Shown here one piece after another: positions 34,223-43,456 of a DNA stretch of 64,000 bases (positions are counted from its first letter, which is position 1; every line of letters begins with the position of its first letter). The translations under genes were made by a program, and so were the position numbers. The notes under the pieces were generated by a model. The model was not told the DNA's origin and did no database searches. It worked only from the letters and a program-made list of their open reading frames with translations. Source of the DNA: Tubulanus polymorphus (Eukaryota; Nemertea; Palaeonemertea; Tubulaniformes; Tubulanidae); contig NC_134031.1 in NCBI RefSeq assembly GCF_964204645.1, positions 12,378,501 to 12,442,500 of the forward strand. The letters are read 5' to 3'.

Positions 34223-34234
34223 AGTTATCTTATT

Positions 34235-34813
34235 CTATAATAATCTTATTCTATCTTTCAATGATATTTCAGAATCTGGTTTAATCAACAAATCTTTAAC
34301 AACAACTTTTAATCTATTTATATTATAATCATATGATTTTAACAATAATTTAATTTCTTCTTTTTGTAATTCTATGTTATATTCTAAATCATCATTTTCT
34401 TTTTCTAAATACGCATTTCTTTTTTTAAATTCGATTTCTTCAATAACTTTATTATCTCTATCTAATTTTAGTTGTTCCGATTCTTTTCTTGATTTAAATA
34501 ATTCATCTTCTAAAGTTCTAATTTTTAAATCTCTTATACTTTTATCATGCGCAATTTTATCAGCTTCATTTCTTATACTAATAATTTCTCTTATTGCTTT
34601 ATCAGAAAATATATCATTTAAATCTTCTAATTCTTGATCTGTTGCATCAAGTAATCCATTTGGTAAAAGTTTTTCAATTGGAACTTTATTTGATTTAAGT
34701 TTACTAGTTTTGGAAGTTTTATTCTGTTCAGAAGTTGTTTCTGTTTCTTGATTATCATCGATTATTTTAAATAAGTCATCAATTTTTTGACTAAATACTC
34801 TTCTACTAATCAT
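34235..34813 (-). CDS. Coiled-coil Polinton protein
   Basis: I choose the Met at 34813 (MISRRVF) rather than 34834, because it gives the same 8-nt ATGATTAG overlap with the upstream stop that other gene pairs show. About 192 residues; from about 85 to 170 it is a strongly charged heptad-like helix (ELFKSRKESEQLKLDRD, ELQKEEIKLLLKSY). Function unknown; a scaffold or virion core role is possible. Confidence 0.6.
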   Translation of the reverse strand: MISRRVFSQKIDDLFKIIDDNQETETTSEQNKTSKTSKLKSNKVPIEKLLPNGLLDATDQELEDLNDIFSDKAIREIISIRNEADKIAHDKSIRDLKIRTLEDELFKSRKESEQLKLDRDNKVIEEIEFKKRNAYLEKENDDLEYNIELQKEEIKLLLKSYDYNINRLKVVVKDLLIKPDSEISLKDRIRLL

Positions 34814-35327
34814 CTCTTTCTTCTTGTGTAACATCAGTTATTTCATTACTAATACTTATTCTCTTAATTTTATCTAGACCTAATTTTCTCAAAGTTGATT
34901 CCGCTAATATTTTATTTAGTTTTGTTCTTTGATCAGTGATATCAATATAATAATCTCCATCCAAACGATAATAATATTTACCTTTAAAAAGTTTTAATTT
35001 TTGTACTAAATATCTGGCGCCTCTATCATTTATATTATATCCAGACTCTTTAAATACACGTTGAAAATCATACATAAAATCAATATTTTCAAGATCTTCC
35101 TTTGATAAACCTTGATTTTCATTTTCAGGATTTATTCTCAATCTTGTTCTTCTATCAAATTCATCTGTTGATGGGGCTTTAGAACCACTATCTGCTAAAT
35201 TAGAATTATATGTTGTATCATTATCATTATCAATATTAGTTTCTGCATCATTATTACCATCATCAATATATCCTTCATTATTATTTCCCATGCCTTCCAT
35301 TTCATAATCTTCTCCACCTTCAGCCAT
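34806..35327 (-). CDS. Acidic Polinton protein, 173 residues
   Basis: The N-terminal 50 residues are Asp/Glu/Asn/Gly-rich (NNNEGYIDDGNNDAETNIDN), probably disordered. The C-terminal half is folded-looking and basic, with MYDFQRVFKESGYN and YLVQKLKLFKGKYYYRLDG. A weak class B motif precedes the start. First in a tight run of three genes. Unrecognised function. Confidence 0.6.
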   Translation of the reverse strand: MAEGGEDYEMEGMGNNNEGYIDDGNNDAETNIDNDNDTTYNSNLADSGSKAPSTDEFDRRTRLRINPENENQGLSKEDLENIDFMYDFQRVFKESGYNINDRGARYLVQKLKLFKGKYYYRLDGDYYIDITDQRTKLNKILAESTLRKLGLDKIKRISISNEITDVTQEERDD

Positions 35328-36687
35328 TTACATAATAAAAAATTAAAATTTAAAATATAATATTCCTCAGATTACAATTCCTATACAAGTTAAAGCTAAT
35401 TTAGTATTTTCATGGGATTTATTATCATCATTTAGTTTAATTATATCATGTTGAATATTATCAGTTTTTATATTTTCTGATGTATTGTAATCTTTTATTT
35501 TAGAATCATTATGCAATTTAATATGTTTAGTTTTAGTTTCTGTTAATTGAATGTGTTTTTTATTTTTTTCACCTTCCATTAATTTTGGAGCAGTAACAAT
35601 CTTTTTATTAATATCATTTAATCCAAATGAATTATTTATTGTTGCAGTTTTAATTAGATTATTATAACCAATTATATTTCCCATCTTTAATACTAAATCA
35701 TTAGAAATAATTAATAGATTAGGGCCTATACAATAATTTAATCTAATATGTGATTTATCTAAACAATTTTGATATCTTACAATGTTTTCTGGAATCGATC
35801 TATTTTTATCATTATGAATCGAATCTTCAAATAATACTTTGAATTGCTTCTGCCCTTCGAATGAAGTGTTATCATTTCCAATTATTGGGGATCTTCTTTC
35901 AACTTGCGCACCTAAAATACATATCAAATAAGTTCTAATAGATTGATTTATTCTTTGTATCCCAGCTTTAGTAAAACCTTCACTATTTTCTAAAATGAAA
36001 TTAACCCAACCATTATTGTTTTGTTGTTGTATATTATTATAATATTTTGGTAATTCATTCCAATTTAGTGTTCTTATATCTGAATTTGCCATTATTTTTC
36101 CAAATTCTTTAGTATATAATATTACTAAATCCACCCATTGTTCCAATTTTTGCTCGAAAATCTTTATTTGAATTAATATTAAATTCATTACATATTTTAT
36201 AAAACTTAGAAAAATTAATATTATTATTCAATTCTTTAAAATATTTTGAACCTGGTAAAGGACATTCAAATTCATCTAATATTAATTTTATTTGAAAATA
36301 TGTATGAAATCTAAAAAGTGATAACATCAATGGTAAACTTGGTTTGTTTAAATGATCATTCCAACTAATTCCACATCCTGTTGTTGCGCAATAAACAGCA
36401 AAATTTAATTGGTTCTGCCAATACTTCATATTAGATTTTAATAACCATTGTTTTGCCTCATTTAAATTTTTGAAATTAATTGTATACACATGAAATATAT
36501 TTTCCATCTTTACATGAAAATTATTACTTTCAGTAACATAAATATATAAATCAATTAATGAATTTAAAACTTCATTTCTATATGTAATATCTTTATTAAA
36601 ATCTATTGCTGGAATATTACATTTAATTGAGGAGAGAATCCCACAATGATAATAAAAAGTCCGAAAATGAAACTTCGAGATAGTAGT

Positions 36688-36734
36688 TTATTTCAACGTT
36701 TCGACTATATCCTAATAGTCATCTTCAGGAACTT
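36688..36734 (-). ncRNA. Hammerhead ribozyme motif (minus arm)
   Basis: On the minus strand CCTGAAGA, stem II with a UAGG-type loop, GAAA, and ACGTT where a palindromic ACGU could act as an intermolecular stem III and the cleavage site would follow U. All invariant core bases (CUGANGA, GAAA) are present. Activity is not shown. Confidence 0.65.
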
Positions 36735-36737
36735 CAT

Positions 36738-36784
36738 TATTCCTGAAGATGACTATTAGGATATAGTCGAAACGTTGAAATAAA
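36738..36784 (+). ncRNA. Hammerhead ribozyme motif (plus arm)
   Basis: Mirror of the minus-arm motif; CCTGAAGATGACTATTAGG starts at 36743. In a transcript crossing the insert the two arms would instead pair with each other, so folding would compete with ribozyme formation. Confidence 0.65.
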
Positions 36785-36948
36785 CTACTATCTCGAAGTT
36801 TATTTTCGGACTTTTAATTATCATTGTGGGATTCTCTCCTCTTCGCGTCAACACGGATATAGTGTTCTACCAATCGTGATTATATTTAATTGATTTATTA
36901 TATTGGAAAGCTTTTGGAACACTATCTGCCATTTATATAATTAAAAAA

Positions 36949-37373
36949 TTAATAATTTATTAATTCTTTTAATAATTTATCTTGTTCTTCAACTGATATA
37001 TGACCATTTAAACTCATTATATAATCTAGTGTATTCTTTAATTTATTAATTTCTTTTATATTAGTATTAATTTTTTCTTTATTACTTTTTATATTTAATT
37101 TTGAACTTATACCGGTTAAAACACTTGAACTTAATCCTAATACACCAATTGATACAGCTAAAGGTGTTAATGGACTGAATATTGCTAGAAATGTTATTAC
37201 AGAACTAATTGTAACAGAACCACTTATAATCAAATAATATATAATTTTACTTTTTGAATATTTTTCTTTTTTATCTTTAAGTCATTTTCAAATTCTAATA
37301 TTTGTTTTTCTAAATATGTTTTTAATTTAGTTTTATTTATATCATGAGGAATAATATTAATATTATCATCCAT
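36949..37373 (-). pseudogene. Small Polinton membrane protein, frameshifted
   Basis: The start is at 37373 after a class B motif (MDDNINIIPHDINKTKLKT). Around 37245-37280 coding sense moves to the frame of the 37233-36949 block, which has two membrane spans (SGSVTISSVITFLAIFSPL, LAVSIGVLGLSSSVL) and a coiled tail (KINTNIKEINKLKNTL). Family unknown; it sits in a row of small membrane genes. Confidence 0.55.
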
Positions 37374-37393
37374 TTATTTAGCAAAAAAAATTA

Positions 37394-37816
37394 CTAATTA
37401 GTAAATTTATAAGCAACAAATATAACAATAACTGTTCCCCCTAAAATCCAAATTATTTCATATTTCTGTTGTTCTTTACTTGGGGTATAATAATCTGATA
37501 ATTTAGGTTTGTATAGATGTAATTTTTCTTTATTGGTTACCGCGTTGTATAAACTCATTGCATCATCAACTGATTGAAAATCTCTATGTGAAATATTCTG
37601 ATCATATAATTCTTTGTTAATATAATCCATATAGTTTTGCCTCTTTTCTCTATATTCTTCCGCAGCTTTATTGTATTTCTCTAATGCTATGTTATGTCTT
37701 TTTTGTTCGGTTAATGATCCATTTTTATCAATATGTTTAAATAAATAACCACCACCAGTAAATGCTAAAGCGTTAACAATTGCTGATCCTATAATAGTTA
37801 TAACTGCAGAAGCCAT
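37394..37816 (-). CDS. Polinton protein with N- and C-terminal membrane segments and coiled middle
   Basis: 140 residues: hydrophobic N-terminus (ITIIGSAIVNALAFTGGGYL), charged helix (EKYNKAAEEYREKRQNYMDY), then LSDYYTPSKEQQKYE and a C-terminal span (IIWILGGTVIVIFVAYKF). I recall proteins of this plan, with the LSDFYxPS-type word, from other animal Polintons, where they are unassigned. The frame is intact. Confidence 0.65.
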   Translation of the reverse strand: MASAVITIIGSAIVNALAFTGGGYLFKHIDKNGSLTEQKRHNIALEKYNKAAEEYREKRQNYMDYINKELYDQNISHRDFQSVDDAMSLYNAVTNKEKLHLYKPKLSDYYTPSKEQQKYEIIWILGGTVIVIFVAYKFTN

Positions 37817-37840
37817 TTATTTAGTAAAATAATTATGTAT

Positions 37841-38062
37841 TTATATGGGAGGAATATATTTTTGTTTTTCCAAATAATCAATAGTTAAATTAGATAAAGT
37901 GACTGCTAATGTTAATTTTAAAATATCATTTATATCAAATCTATCAACATTAACACTTCCCATTTTAAATACTTTTTTTAATACCATTGAATAACCAACA
38001 GTTCCAACTGATAGTAATGCGCCATTATATAATCCAGTTATTATCCACTTATTATCACTCAT
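37841..38062 (-). CDS. 73-residue Polinton membrane protein
   Basis: One likely span at the N-terminus (GLYNGALLSVGTVGYSMVL), then a polar region with DINDILKLTLAVTLSNLTID. Similar short proteins follow the 140-residue type in other Polintons as I recall. Intact, with a clear class B start motif. Confidence 0.6.
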   Translation of the reverse strand: MSDNKWIITGLYNGALLSVGTVGYSMVLKKVFKMGSVNVDRFDINDILKLTLAVTLSNLTIDYLEKQKYIPPI

Positions 38063-38085
38063 TTATTTATCAAAAAAATTACTAT
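38063..38085 (-). promoter_or_regulatory. Class B start motif, 73-residue membrane protein gene
   Basis: AATTTTTTTGATAAATAAATG on the minus strand, almost identical to the motif before 33852 and 37373. Its TAA also serves as the stop codon of the upstream broken gene at 38063-38401, so the motif overlaps coding sequence. Confidence 0.5.
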
Positions 38086-38401
38086 CTTCAAAATATTTAG
38101 TTATCTTATTTATGATTAATTCAACATTTATTTCATTACTAGTTTCATTTGTATATATTTCAATTATTATTTTTTTAATATCATCAATAATTCCATCTTC
38201 ATTTAATTCATAATATTCTAAAGGTGATTAAATTAAATCAATTACTTTTTCTATATTATAATTTTCTTTATTAATCATTGATGCATTGTTAAATTATTTA
38301 CTTTTTATATCAGTAATTACATCATTTAGTTTAATTCTCATTTCTTTACCATGTTTAAAATCAAACCCAAAACATATACTCGGTCCAACAGTTATATTCA
38401 T
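38063..38401 (-). pseudogene. Broken small Polinton gene, two in-frame TAA stops
   Basis: From the ATG at 38401, after a class B motif, one frame runs 112 codons to a stop that abuts the next gene's ATG. It contains TAA codons at codon 37 and about codon 61. Readable parts are MNITVGPSICFGFDFKHGKE and, at the end, ELIINKITKYFEDSNFFDK. The preserved frame on both sides of the stops shows it was a gene; the family is not recognised. Confidence 0.6.
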
Positions 38402-38422
38402 TTATATAGTGAAAAAAATTAC

Positions 38423-39150
38423 TCATCTTATAACTAATTCATAAATAACAGGGAAATTATTTAAATCAATTAAGCGCCCATTATGATTTCTAATTTCTAA
38501 TCTAAAATTATTAAAACGAGGAATGCATGGTTTGAAATCACATTCTGTTACATTATAATTTATTTGTGTGCCAAATTCTTTAACATTCTTCAATGGTAAA
38601 ATGTTTAGTAAACCAGAATTACAAGTTATATCTTCAGTTGCTTCGAATGTTTTTGTAGGATAGATTAAATTGCAATAAATATAAAAGTGTGTAAAAGGCA
38701 TTATATTTGAATTACCATCTACGTTTCCTGTAACAGTATCTGGTACAATTCCTAACAGTTTAGCTATAGGTTTTTTTACCATAAATGCATGTTGACTTTC
38801 ATCATATACCTTTATTTTAATTTTATTTGTGCTATCACTTTTTATAAATCTAATTAAAAATTTATCATCTCTTCTAATTTTAAACCGTACTCTTCGATTA
38901 ATTTCTTGAGCTAATGTTTCTAAATTATATAATCCTGGTTTTAAAATTAGATGAAACCATTTATCTACATTTCTAATATGAATTAAAACAGTATTATCTT
39001 TAATAGTTAATTACATAAACTTATATTAACTAATTTTAAATCAACACAATTCTTAAATTCTCTATCTAATTGTACTAGTAAATTATGAGATTTGTAATTT
39101 GTAAGTTTTCTTGAATCTACAAATATTCCGTATTCTTTTAATTCTACCAT
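38423..39150 (-). pseudogene. Minor capsid (penton-like) protein, one frameshift
   Basis: The start is at 39150 (MVELKEYGIF); near 39010 coding sense moves to a second frame ending at 38423, for about 242 codons. Words typical of the Polinton single-jelly-roll minor capsid protein are LILKPGLYNLETLAQEINRR, AKLLGIVPDTV, THFYIYCNLIYP, LNILPLKNVKEFGT and the C-terminal RFNNFRLEIRNHNGR. It would occupy capsid vertices. The identification rests on recalled family pattern; the frameshift is directly visible. Confidence 0.75.
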
Positions 39151-39164
39151 TTATTTTACATATT

Positions 39165-39518
39165 TTATTCGAAATCTATTTCATGGTGCCCTTTTTCATT
39201 CTTACCTTTGTATACGAAATCGAAATCTCCTGAACATAATTTTTCTAGGTCTTCACTTGATAATCTATGAAATCTATCCGGTAAATATGTTCTGAATTTA
39301 TGTGTATTTCCTTTTAATCCTTCGTATTCTAAGTGTATAACTAATTTATCTCCATATTTGTTAGTAACTGTATCAATATTTGTAATTAGATATTTCTTAT
39401 GGATTGTTAATTCTTTTAACTTCTTAAATTTATATTCTACTGATTTGACATTTGAAGTATCTTTTATTCTATCTAGAAATGATTTGTTGTTCTCACTGTG
39501 TGTTTGTTTACTCTCCAT
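39165..39518 (-). CDS. Small basic protein, possible OB-fold DNA-binding protein
   Basis: 117 residues. LKELTIHKKYLITNIDTVTN, YGDKLVIHLEYEG and the C-terminal FDFVYKGKNEKG suggest a small beta-barrel; such proteins next to Polinton polymerases may bind single-stranded DNA. It has a class A start motif like the polymerase side genes, consistent with a replication role. The fold call is inference only. Confidence 0.55.
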   Translation of the reverse strand: MESKQTHSENNKSFLDRIKDTSNVKSVEYKFKKLKELTIHKKYLITNIDTVTNKYGDKLVIHLEYEGLKGNTHKFRTYLPDRFHRLSSEDLEKLCSGDFDFVYKGKNEKGHHEIDFE

Positions 39519-39547
39519 TTATAATACATTTTTTTATTAAAATTTGA
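39519..39547 (-). promoter_or_regulatory. Class A start motif, 117-residue gene
   Basis: On the minus strand AATTTTAATAAAAAAATG is followed by TATTATAA and the ATG at 39518. It is nearly the same as the segment before 27604 on the opposite strand, although the genes are unrelated, which argues for selection on the motif rather than shared descent of the coding region. Confidence 0.55.
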
Positions 39548-42500
39548 TTAACACGTTAGAATTCTTTTCATTATCTCGTTCTCTTTTGTTTCTTCTCTTT
39601 TAAATTTTAAGTATTCATCTAAATTACAACCATAAGCAACTGTATGAATTCCATCATCTAAAATATATCTTTTATCATCAAATGGGTTTAGACTTATCTT
39701 TTCAATTTCTTCAATAAACATTTCATGATCTTCAGATCTTAAACATCTCATCTTATGTTTTCTAACTTCTTCATTGAATATACAATTGATGTAATCTTTG
39801 AAATGAATATTCTTTTCTACTACACTTTTGGTTATTCCTTTTAACTTTTTAGCTTCATGTTCTTTAGTTTTATATGAATACATTTTAGATCTAATACCGA
39901 TGAATTCAATCATTTCTTCACCACCTAATTCATCTTTGAATTTACCGGGAACTTTTTTATTATCATTGCTAAACAATTCATGATCTTTAGGATAATTACT
40001 GAAATGAAAATGATGTTTTAATGTTTTTAAATCATAACTGAAGCGCCAACATAGATTGGTTTATTAAATGTCATTGATGTTCTTCTCATCTTAACTGCAG
40101 CTAAATTTTCATCAAATTTTCTGCTACCAATGAACTTAGGATATGATTGTAAATGTCTAATTCTTTTACCATTACTGACTAACTCAATATCATTTCTATT
40201 TCTAATATTTTCACAAGTCTTACCATAGAATGCATTATTCATTAACTTGAAGAAATCTTTTTCGAAATCAGTTTTAGCTTCAGTTCTCTGTTTGGTGTTA
40301 AAATCTATATATTTTTCTAACCACTTAGATTGACTGAATGAAATATATCTATGTACTTTTTTTAGAACCATTCCTTGTTTTAGATAAAACTTTAACATTC
40401 TATAATGTACTACATAATTATATTTATCATCTTGAGTTACCATTAACTTTTCTGTATGAATATGATTTTCGGGTTTAATTCTTTTTTGGTAATTTGATAA
40501 TTCTTCATGAGTTACAGTTTTATGTTCGGGACAGTAAGCTAGATTTCTAGATTTAAATTTAATATGTTCAGGATATTCTAAGTCTACAACAAAGAAATAA
40601 CCAGTATCTGAATCATCTGCAATATCTAGGATTCTTTTCTTCCAATCAAATTTATCATTATTTTCATTCTGTAAAACTTCAGTTAATTCAAATACTCCAT
40701 AAGGTTGTGGTTCCATCATTGCCCAACCATACAAATTATTTGCATCCTTATATAATAACTTATATCCAGGGTTATCATTTACATTGAAATATCTATCCCC
40801 TAATACACCTGAAAATCCTCCTCTTATAGATTTTTCAAATAATAGTAATTGATCTATATTTGTTAACAAATCCATTTTTATATCTGTAAATTTTAATCCA
40901 CAATCCCATGTTAAACCTGGTGATGAATAACAATGACAAGGATCAATATTGAAATATTTTAGGTTTACATCTCTAAACCTTTCGAATATATCGGTTAATA
41001 ATAATACATCTGATTTTAGATATGAATCTACTAATTGTCCATGATTTTCTATTTTGAAATGAATCCAAATATTCAATGTTCTATTATATACTTCATCTTT
41101 AACCAATTCATTTTTTTAATTCATCATAGAATTGTTCTTTTAATAATTCAGTTATATTAAAATCATTATGTGATTTATAAAATGAATATGGAATTGCACC
41201 TTTATATTTCATTAATTGAAAATCATCATTATTTGGGTAGTGTTGCTTTAATATTCTTAATTCATCATCAACTAATGATTTTGATAAGTTATCTAATGAA
41301 CTATTTAAAAATCTATATGAATCTATAAATCTTAGGCAACCAAATTGGAATGATATATAATTCTCAGATGTTTTAGCTAACATTCTAAATTTATAAGTTG
41401 GTATTTTATCTTTTGATCTATTTGAATTTAATCTTTCTATTTCATTATTAATTTCTTCTATTTTATGGCATAACTGTTTGATGAATAAATGTGCATCATA
41501 TCCTGATAGATTATGAAATATAACTGGTACAAAATTAATTTTCTTAGCTTGTAAGTTACAATTCTCATGCGCTGCGCCTCTAAACTTTCCATTCAAATGA
41601 TCATGGTCTCTTACTTTTTTATCTTTATAATTAAATATCTTTTCACAATAATAACATTTATCTGCAAACGCAAATTCTCCTTTATCTTCTTCTGTGATTA
41701 TAATTTCTATATTTGTATTCAATAATTTACTAAATCTTATTTCATATTCAATTAATAAGTCACAAAAATGATTGATAACATTTTCATTTCTACAATCATA
41801 ATATTCACTTTCAATTAGTTCTGGATAATCAGATTTTATATATAACCCGAAAGCAGCAGCTGATTGATGAATCTTTTTAATAGTATTTGTTATTGGTGGT
41901 TTATCTGAAAAATCATTTTCATTAGAATTTAATTTCTTTCTTTTATAATATATTTCTTTTCTATCTTGATCGGTTAATTCTTTATTTAATGATTCAAAAT
42001 CTCCATATATAACAAATGGAACTTTATTTTTGTAATCATATTTTTTGAATTCTAATATTTTATCCTTTTCATTTGGTAAAACTAATTTACAGTAATCATG
42101 ATTTTCACATAATTGTTTATGATTTAATAATGTACTTTCATTACTGAATTTATGTAAAAAATTTTCTACATAGATATATTTTATTATGGTGATCACTTTC
42201 TGTTCTAAAGAATAAATCTATTTGTTTAATCCACATATAATGATTCTCATAATATAATATATCTATAACATCATTTGAATCATAATCTTTTGATAGGTAT
42301 AAAGGTTCTAATGTATAATGTTTTATATTGTTACCTTTTGTATTTAGTAATTTGATTAAATCAAATACATTTATCTTTATATTATTATCTCTTTCTATTT
42401 TTGGGATGTTTTTAATTATAACAGGATACTTATCTATCTTATAATTATCTTCAAATGGTTTATAATGAGTTAATCTAAAACTATGTTGTTTATAATCTTC

Positions 42501-43456
42501 AACTGGGTGTAAACAACTTATTATAGCCCATAGAAAACATTTATCATCAAAATTTTGTACATTTATTACAGCATTCGTTTTTAATGGTAGTTAAATATAA
42601 CTTGATGCTTCAATATCTGGTTCTTTATAATATGATACATTATTTTCATCAATTGGTTTTGATTTAGTTAACTTATTATATTTTGTGTTATAAACATGTA
42701 AAGTCATAAATATTATTTCATCAAATATTAAACCAGATCCTTCAAAATATTTCTTTTCTATTTTAGTTTTTACTTCATTATAAAATCTATCTAATTTATC
42801 ATCTATATGTTGTTTTGAAATAATATGTTGTGAATGAGAATTTATATTATATATTGGTTTATCTTCAGATTTTATGAATTTAACTTTAGAAGATATACTT
42901 ATTTTAGGATATTCAACATCAGTTATTATTTTTATTATTTCTTTCATATTTTCTAAATGTTTTTTATTTTCTTCTAATGTTTTTCCTTTATGAAATATAA
43001 ACTCAATAGCTGCTGGACCAATATCACTTTTAAATGCTTCGGTTATCTCTATATCTTTTTATTATCCAATAAATTAATATATTTTCTTACATCTTCCATG
43101 TATGGTCTTTTATTGTTTAATTTATTTTTTATGCTTTTAATTGTCTTCTGTTTCTTATCATTATCTTCATCAAAATAATCTTCACCTAAAATATCATTAT
43201 TCTTATTTCTAATATGACTTTTAGATTTTAAATGTTCATTATAATATCTTTTATCACTGAATGATTGATTACATGTATCACATTTGTATGTTTCTTTTTC
43301 ATTCTTTAATTCATCTAATTTAGTTTCTAATATATCATCTTCATATTCTAATTTCAATTTATTCTCTAAATGTGTTTTAGTTTTATTGTGTCTTGCTTTT
43401 TGGTATTTATCTATATTGATATTACATGTTGAACAGTAGTACTTATTTGCTTCCAT
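39548..43456 (-). pseudogene. Protein-primed DNA polymerase B, five lesions, motif C deleted
   Basis: It would replicate the element from a terminal protein primer. From 43456 the N-terminus has zinc fingers (YYCSTCNINIDK; CDTCNQSF), partly inside the TIR. Later blocks are GSGLIFDEIIFM, Exo I VIYGDFES (about 42000), an HNH-like zinc segment KVRDHDHLNGKFRGAAH (about 41600), Exo II FHNLSGYDAHLF, RGGFSGVLGDRYF, motif A DANNLYGWAM (about 40740), motif B MNNAFYGKTCEN (about 40240) and the C-terminal IRSKMYSY. Lesions: frameshift near 43050, TAA at 42591, frameshifts near 42152 and 41110 (A run), and at about 40020 a deletion that removes the DTD motif C. Confidence 0.92.

Larger units (their letters stand above)
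36631..36878. mobile_element. 248-bp fold-back insert with two opposed hammerhead ribozyme motifs
   Basis: The insert is flanked by ATTAYATTTAATTGA (36616-36630 and 36879-36893), a 15-bp target duplication with one difference. Its centre is a palindrome of about 95-nt arms. Each arm encodes a hammerhead core on its own strand. Plus strand: CUGAAGA (36744-36750), a stem II formed by GACUAU and AUAGUC, then GAAACGUU (36770-36777). Minus strand: the same within 36688-36734. Stem I is only about 3 bp. One unit of this repeat also lies at 23527. Long duplication and ribozyme suggest a Penelope- or retrozyme-type retroelement remnant. Confidence 0.8.
35367..36932 (-). pseudogene. Conserved Polinton protein with CATTGCG motif; insertion plus frameshift
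   Basis: It starts at 36932 after a class B motif (MADSVPK), is cut after about 17 codons by the 248-bp hammerhead fold-back (36631-36878), resumes in frame with NIPAIDFNKDITYRNEVLNS, runs through VYCATTGCGISWNDHL to about 36115, then passes to another frame ending at 35367 with a Lys/Asn/Thr-rich tail. The CATTGCG region and MLSLFRFHTYFQ word recall an uncharacterised protein found in many animal Polintons; I know no function for it. The insertion has a 15-bp target duplication. Confidence 0.65.

Noticed and set aside
32880-34637. Plus-strand open frames rich in Phe, Ser and Ile inside the Polinton
   Set aside because: Antisense shadows of AT-rich, Lys/Asn-rich leftward genes.
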